Shown here piece after piece: positions 7,519-8,532 of a stretch of 8,532 nt of DNA; position 1 is the stretch's first letter, and the number at the start of each line of letters is the position of its first letter. The stretch comes from an uncultured Treponema sp. GTDB lineage: Bacteria; Spirochaetota; Spirochaetia; Treponematales; Treponemataceae. The stretch lies in NCBI GenBank assembly GCA_937915735.1, contig CALGGS010000119.1, positions 1 to 8,532 of the forward strand, in the 5' to 3' direction. The notes beneath the pieces were generated by a model, which searched no databases, had not been told where the DNA came from, and saw nothing but the letters and a program-made list of their open reading frames with translations. Both the position numbers and the translations under genes were made by a program.

Positions 7519-7687
7519 AAGTGGGCATACAGGAATCCTGCGTGAGGGATTGTAAGGGTGAGCGACAGCGAAAACACACCGCAGGTGTGGTCGGAGGCGA
7601 AAGCCGTAGCCCTGAAAAGCCCGACCCGAACGCAGTGAGGGACACGCCCGTGAGTGTCACTGCCACATCCGCTTTGCTTTCAAGGGA
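7519..7687. repeat. GC-rich structured intergenic repeat between convergent genes
   Basis: No credible gene lies in 7463-7687. The stretch holds CAGGAATCCTG (7530-7540), a hairpin at 7575-7589, the tetraloop hairpin GGCGAAAGCC, and a bulged palindrome at 7632-7663 (GCAGT and GACAC against GTGTC and ACTGC). The density of short palindromes suggests a repeat element, possibly working as a bidirectional terminator or mRNA 3' protector. Confidence 0.5.
7571..7589 (-). terminator. Weak candidate intrinsic terminator after the transposase-like gene
   Basis: On the minus strand, CACACC, loop TGC, GGTGTG is followed by TTTT. The stem is short (6 bp) and the T run is only four, so this is tentative. 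It sits about 100 nt past the stop at 7688. Confidence 0.3.
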
Positions 7688-8271
7688 TTAATTTTTCGGA
7701 AATCCTGATGAAACCTGATTGTCCTTTAAAAATGATTCAACCGGTATGTTCAGTAATTCAGAAATTTTTTGAGCAGAGTATTTCCCATCAGCAAGGAGAA
7801 CTTTTGCATTTTTAATTGCGGTTTGGGCAGCGCCTTGCAAAAGACCCTCTGCAATACCTTCTTTTTTTGCGGCGCGTGTTAAATCTCTGTCGTGCAAATT
7901 CATAGCGGCGTAATCCCTCCTGAAAATCTCATTATCCTTAATTTTCTCAACCAAAACTGACAGTCTGTTTGAGAAATCATCTATTCCCGGTTCGTTTGTG
8001 TAAATGAAATGAAGGAACGATTTGATTTTCTCGTCCTTTTCTTTTTCGTATGCACTTGCATTATAAATGACCTTGAGCGATTTGTCATCTTGTAGTAGGG
8101 GGCGATTGTCTTTTCGACTTCTGGGTATTCGATATGATTTACGCGGAGGTGCAAAAGTCGCTCAATAAGTTCTGCGCAAATCTCAGGGTCGCGCAAAACA
8201 GCCTGGAACATGCCGTCGTCTGTGAATGTGAGTTCGTCAACCGGCTTTGGGTGGAAAATAGATTCTGTCAT
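7688..8271 (-). pseudogene. PD-(D/E)XK family transposase/recombination-promoting nuclease (Rpn-like), core deleted and frameshifted
   Basis: From ATG 8271 (AAAGG about 8 nt upstream) the protein opens MTESIFHPKPVDELTFTDDG and continues to EVEKTIAPYY, the N-terminal part of this family. The next frame then takes over near 8089-8098 with LQDDKSLKVIYNASAYEKEK, FLHFIYTNEPGIDDFSNRLS, YAAMNLHDRDLTRAAKKEG and a C-terminal stretch ending at 7688. That is the family's normal C-terminal order. Family members are usually near 290-300 residues with an LDVYV...DIEIQ catalytic core and RTRYYQ following. Here only about 195 codons remain, and those motifs are absent exactly at the frame change, so an internal deletion of about 100 codons removed the active site. 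The in-frame N-terminal product would be 96 residues with a basic nonsense tail. It is probably inactive. Family members are often multicopy and mobile. Confidence 0.8.
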
Positions 8272-8436
8272 AAAATTTTCCTTTCAGTGAGATAAAGACA
8301 CGACTGTGTCTTAGTCCAACTGCCAGTTCTCAGAAGACTTGTGGTAAATACCGTGCAGAGAGCGAAAGTAAGATGTTTCAATAAACTGGGAAAATATGTT
8401 TGATCTGCAACTTTTACAGGAATAAAGGTAGTAAAG

Positions 8437-8442
8437 ATTATA
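8437..8442 (-). promoter_or_regulatory. Possible -10 element upstream of the transposase-like gene
   Basis: A perfect TATAAT on the minus strand lies about 165 nt before ATG 8271, but no good -35 box sits at the right distance (the TTGACT nearby is only 5 nt away). Nothing else convincing was seen from 8272 to 8532, apart from a weak short frame that is rejected. Confidence 0.3.
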
Positions 8443-8532
8443 GCGGAAGTCAAGAAAAAAAGTGATGTGTCCGTGTATGTCATATAGCTATGATTTAACA
8501 AGATAAAGAAATATGGTACTCTAAGTCTGACG

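Noticed and set aside
7475..7666. Overlapping minus-strand frames between 7332 and 7666
   Set aside because: They run through repeat and palindrome DNA and the lipoprotein 3' end; no start signals or recognisable products.
8268..8501. 77-codon minus-strand frame whose stop overlaps the transposase-like ATG (ATGA)
   Set aside because: It starts at TTG without a ribosome binding site, covers the only promoter-like element, and has no recognisable motif apart from one hydrophobic stretch. The overlap is suggestive of coupling but not enough to call a gene.

Overview
The window looks like chromosomal DNA of a host-associated spirochaete, most likely a Treponema. The pointers are a very large lipoprotein with a loose spirochaete-type lipobox, a Treponema-like PD-(D/E)XK transposase/nuclease gene, and many REP-like palindromes. 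The genus call is inference from resemblance, not from a search.

Left third (1-3093, minus strand): the pyrimidine/arginine operon carA-carB. carB runs off the left edge (about 580 N-terminal residues present). carA is complete and overlaps carB by 14 nt. A near-consensus sigma-70 promoter (3065-3093) drives the operon, and the leader holds a terminator-like hairpin with a run of T just before the carA start. Both genes carry short palindromic repeats inside the reading frame: two in carA (2087-2147 and 2362-2456) that add residues at linkers, and a GC palindrome in a carB linker (179-190).

Middle (about 3130-3360): a divergent intergenic region packed with REP-like palindromes, ending directly at a second strong promoter (3361-3389, plus strand).

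Right two thirds (3447-7462, plus strand): a gene for a roughly 1,338-residue repetitive surface lipoprotein. Its signal peptide contains a run of seven G (3498-3504). In the sequence as given this puts the start codon out of frame with the rest. One more G restores a full lipoprotein signal ending in LLSC, so this looks like an ON/OFF phase-variable gene caught OFF (or a homopolymer sequencing error). The gene is also a compositional mosaic, with GC-rich ends and an AT-rich middle.

Right end (7463-8532): a structured repeat region that includes a 33-nt exact copy of a piece of the repeat array upstream of the lipoprotein gene, then a decayed PD-(D/E)XK transposase/nuclease gene on the minus strand. 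It has lost its catalytic core through an internal deletion that also shifts the frame. No tRNA, rRNA or CRISPR array was seen.
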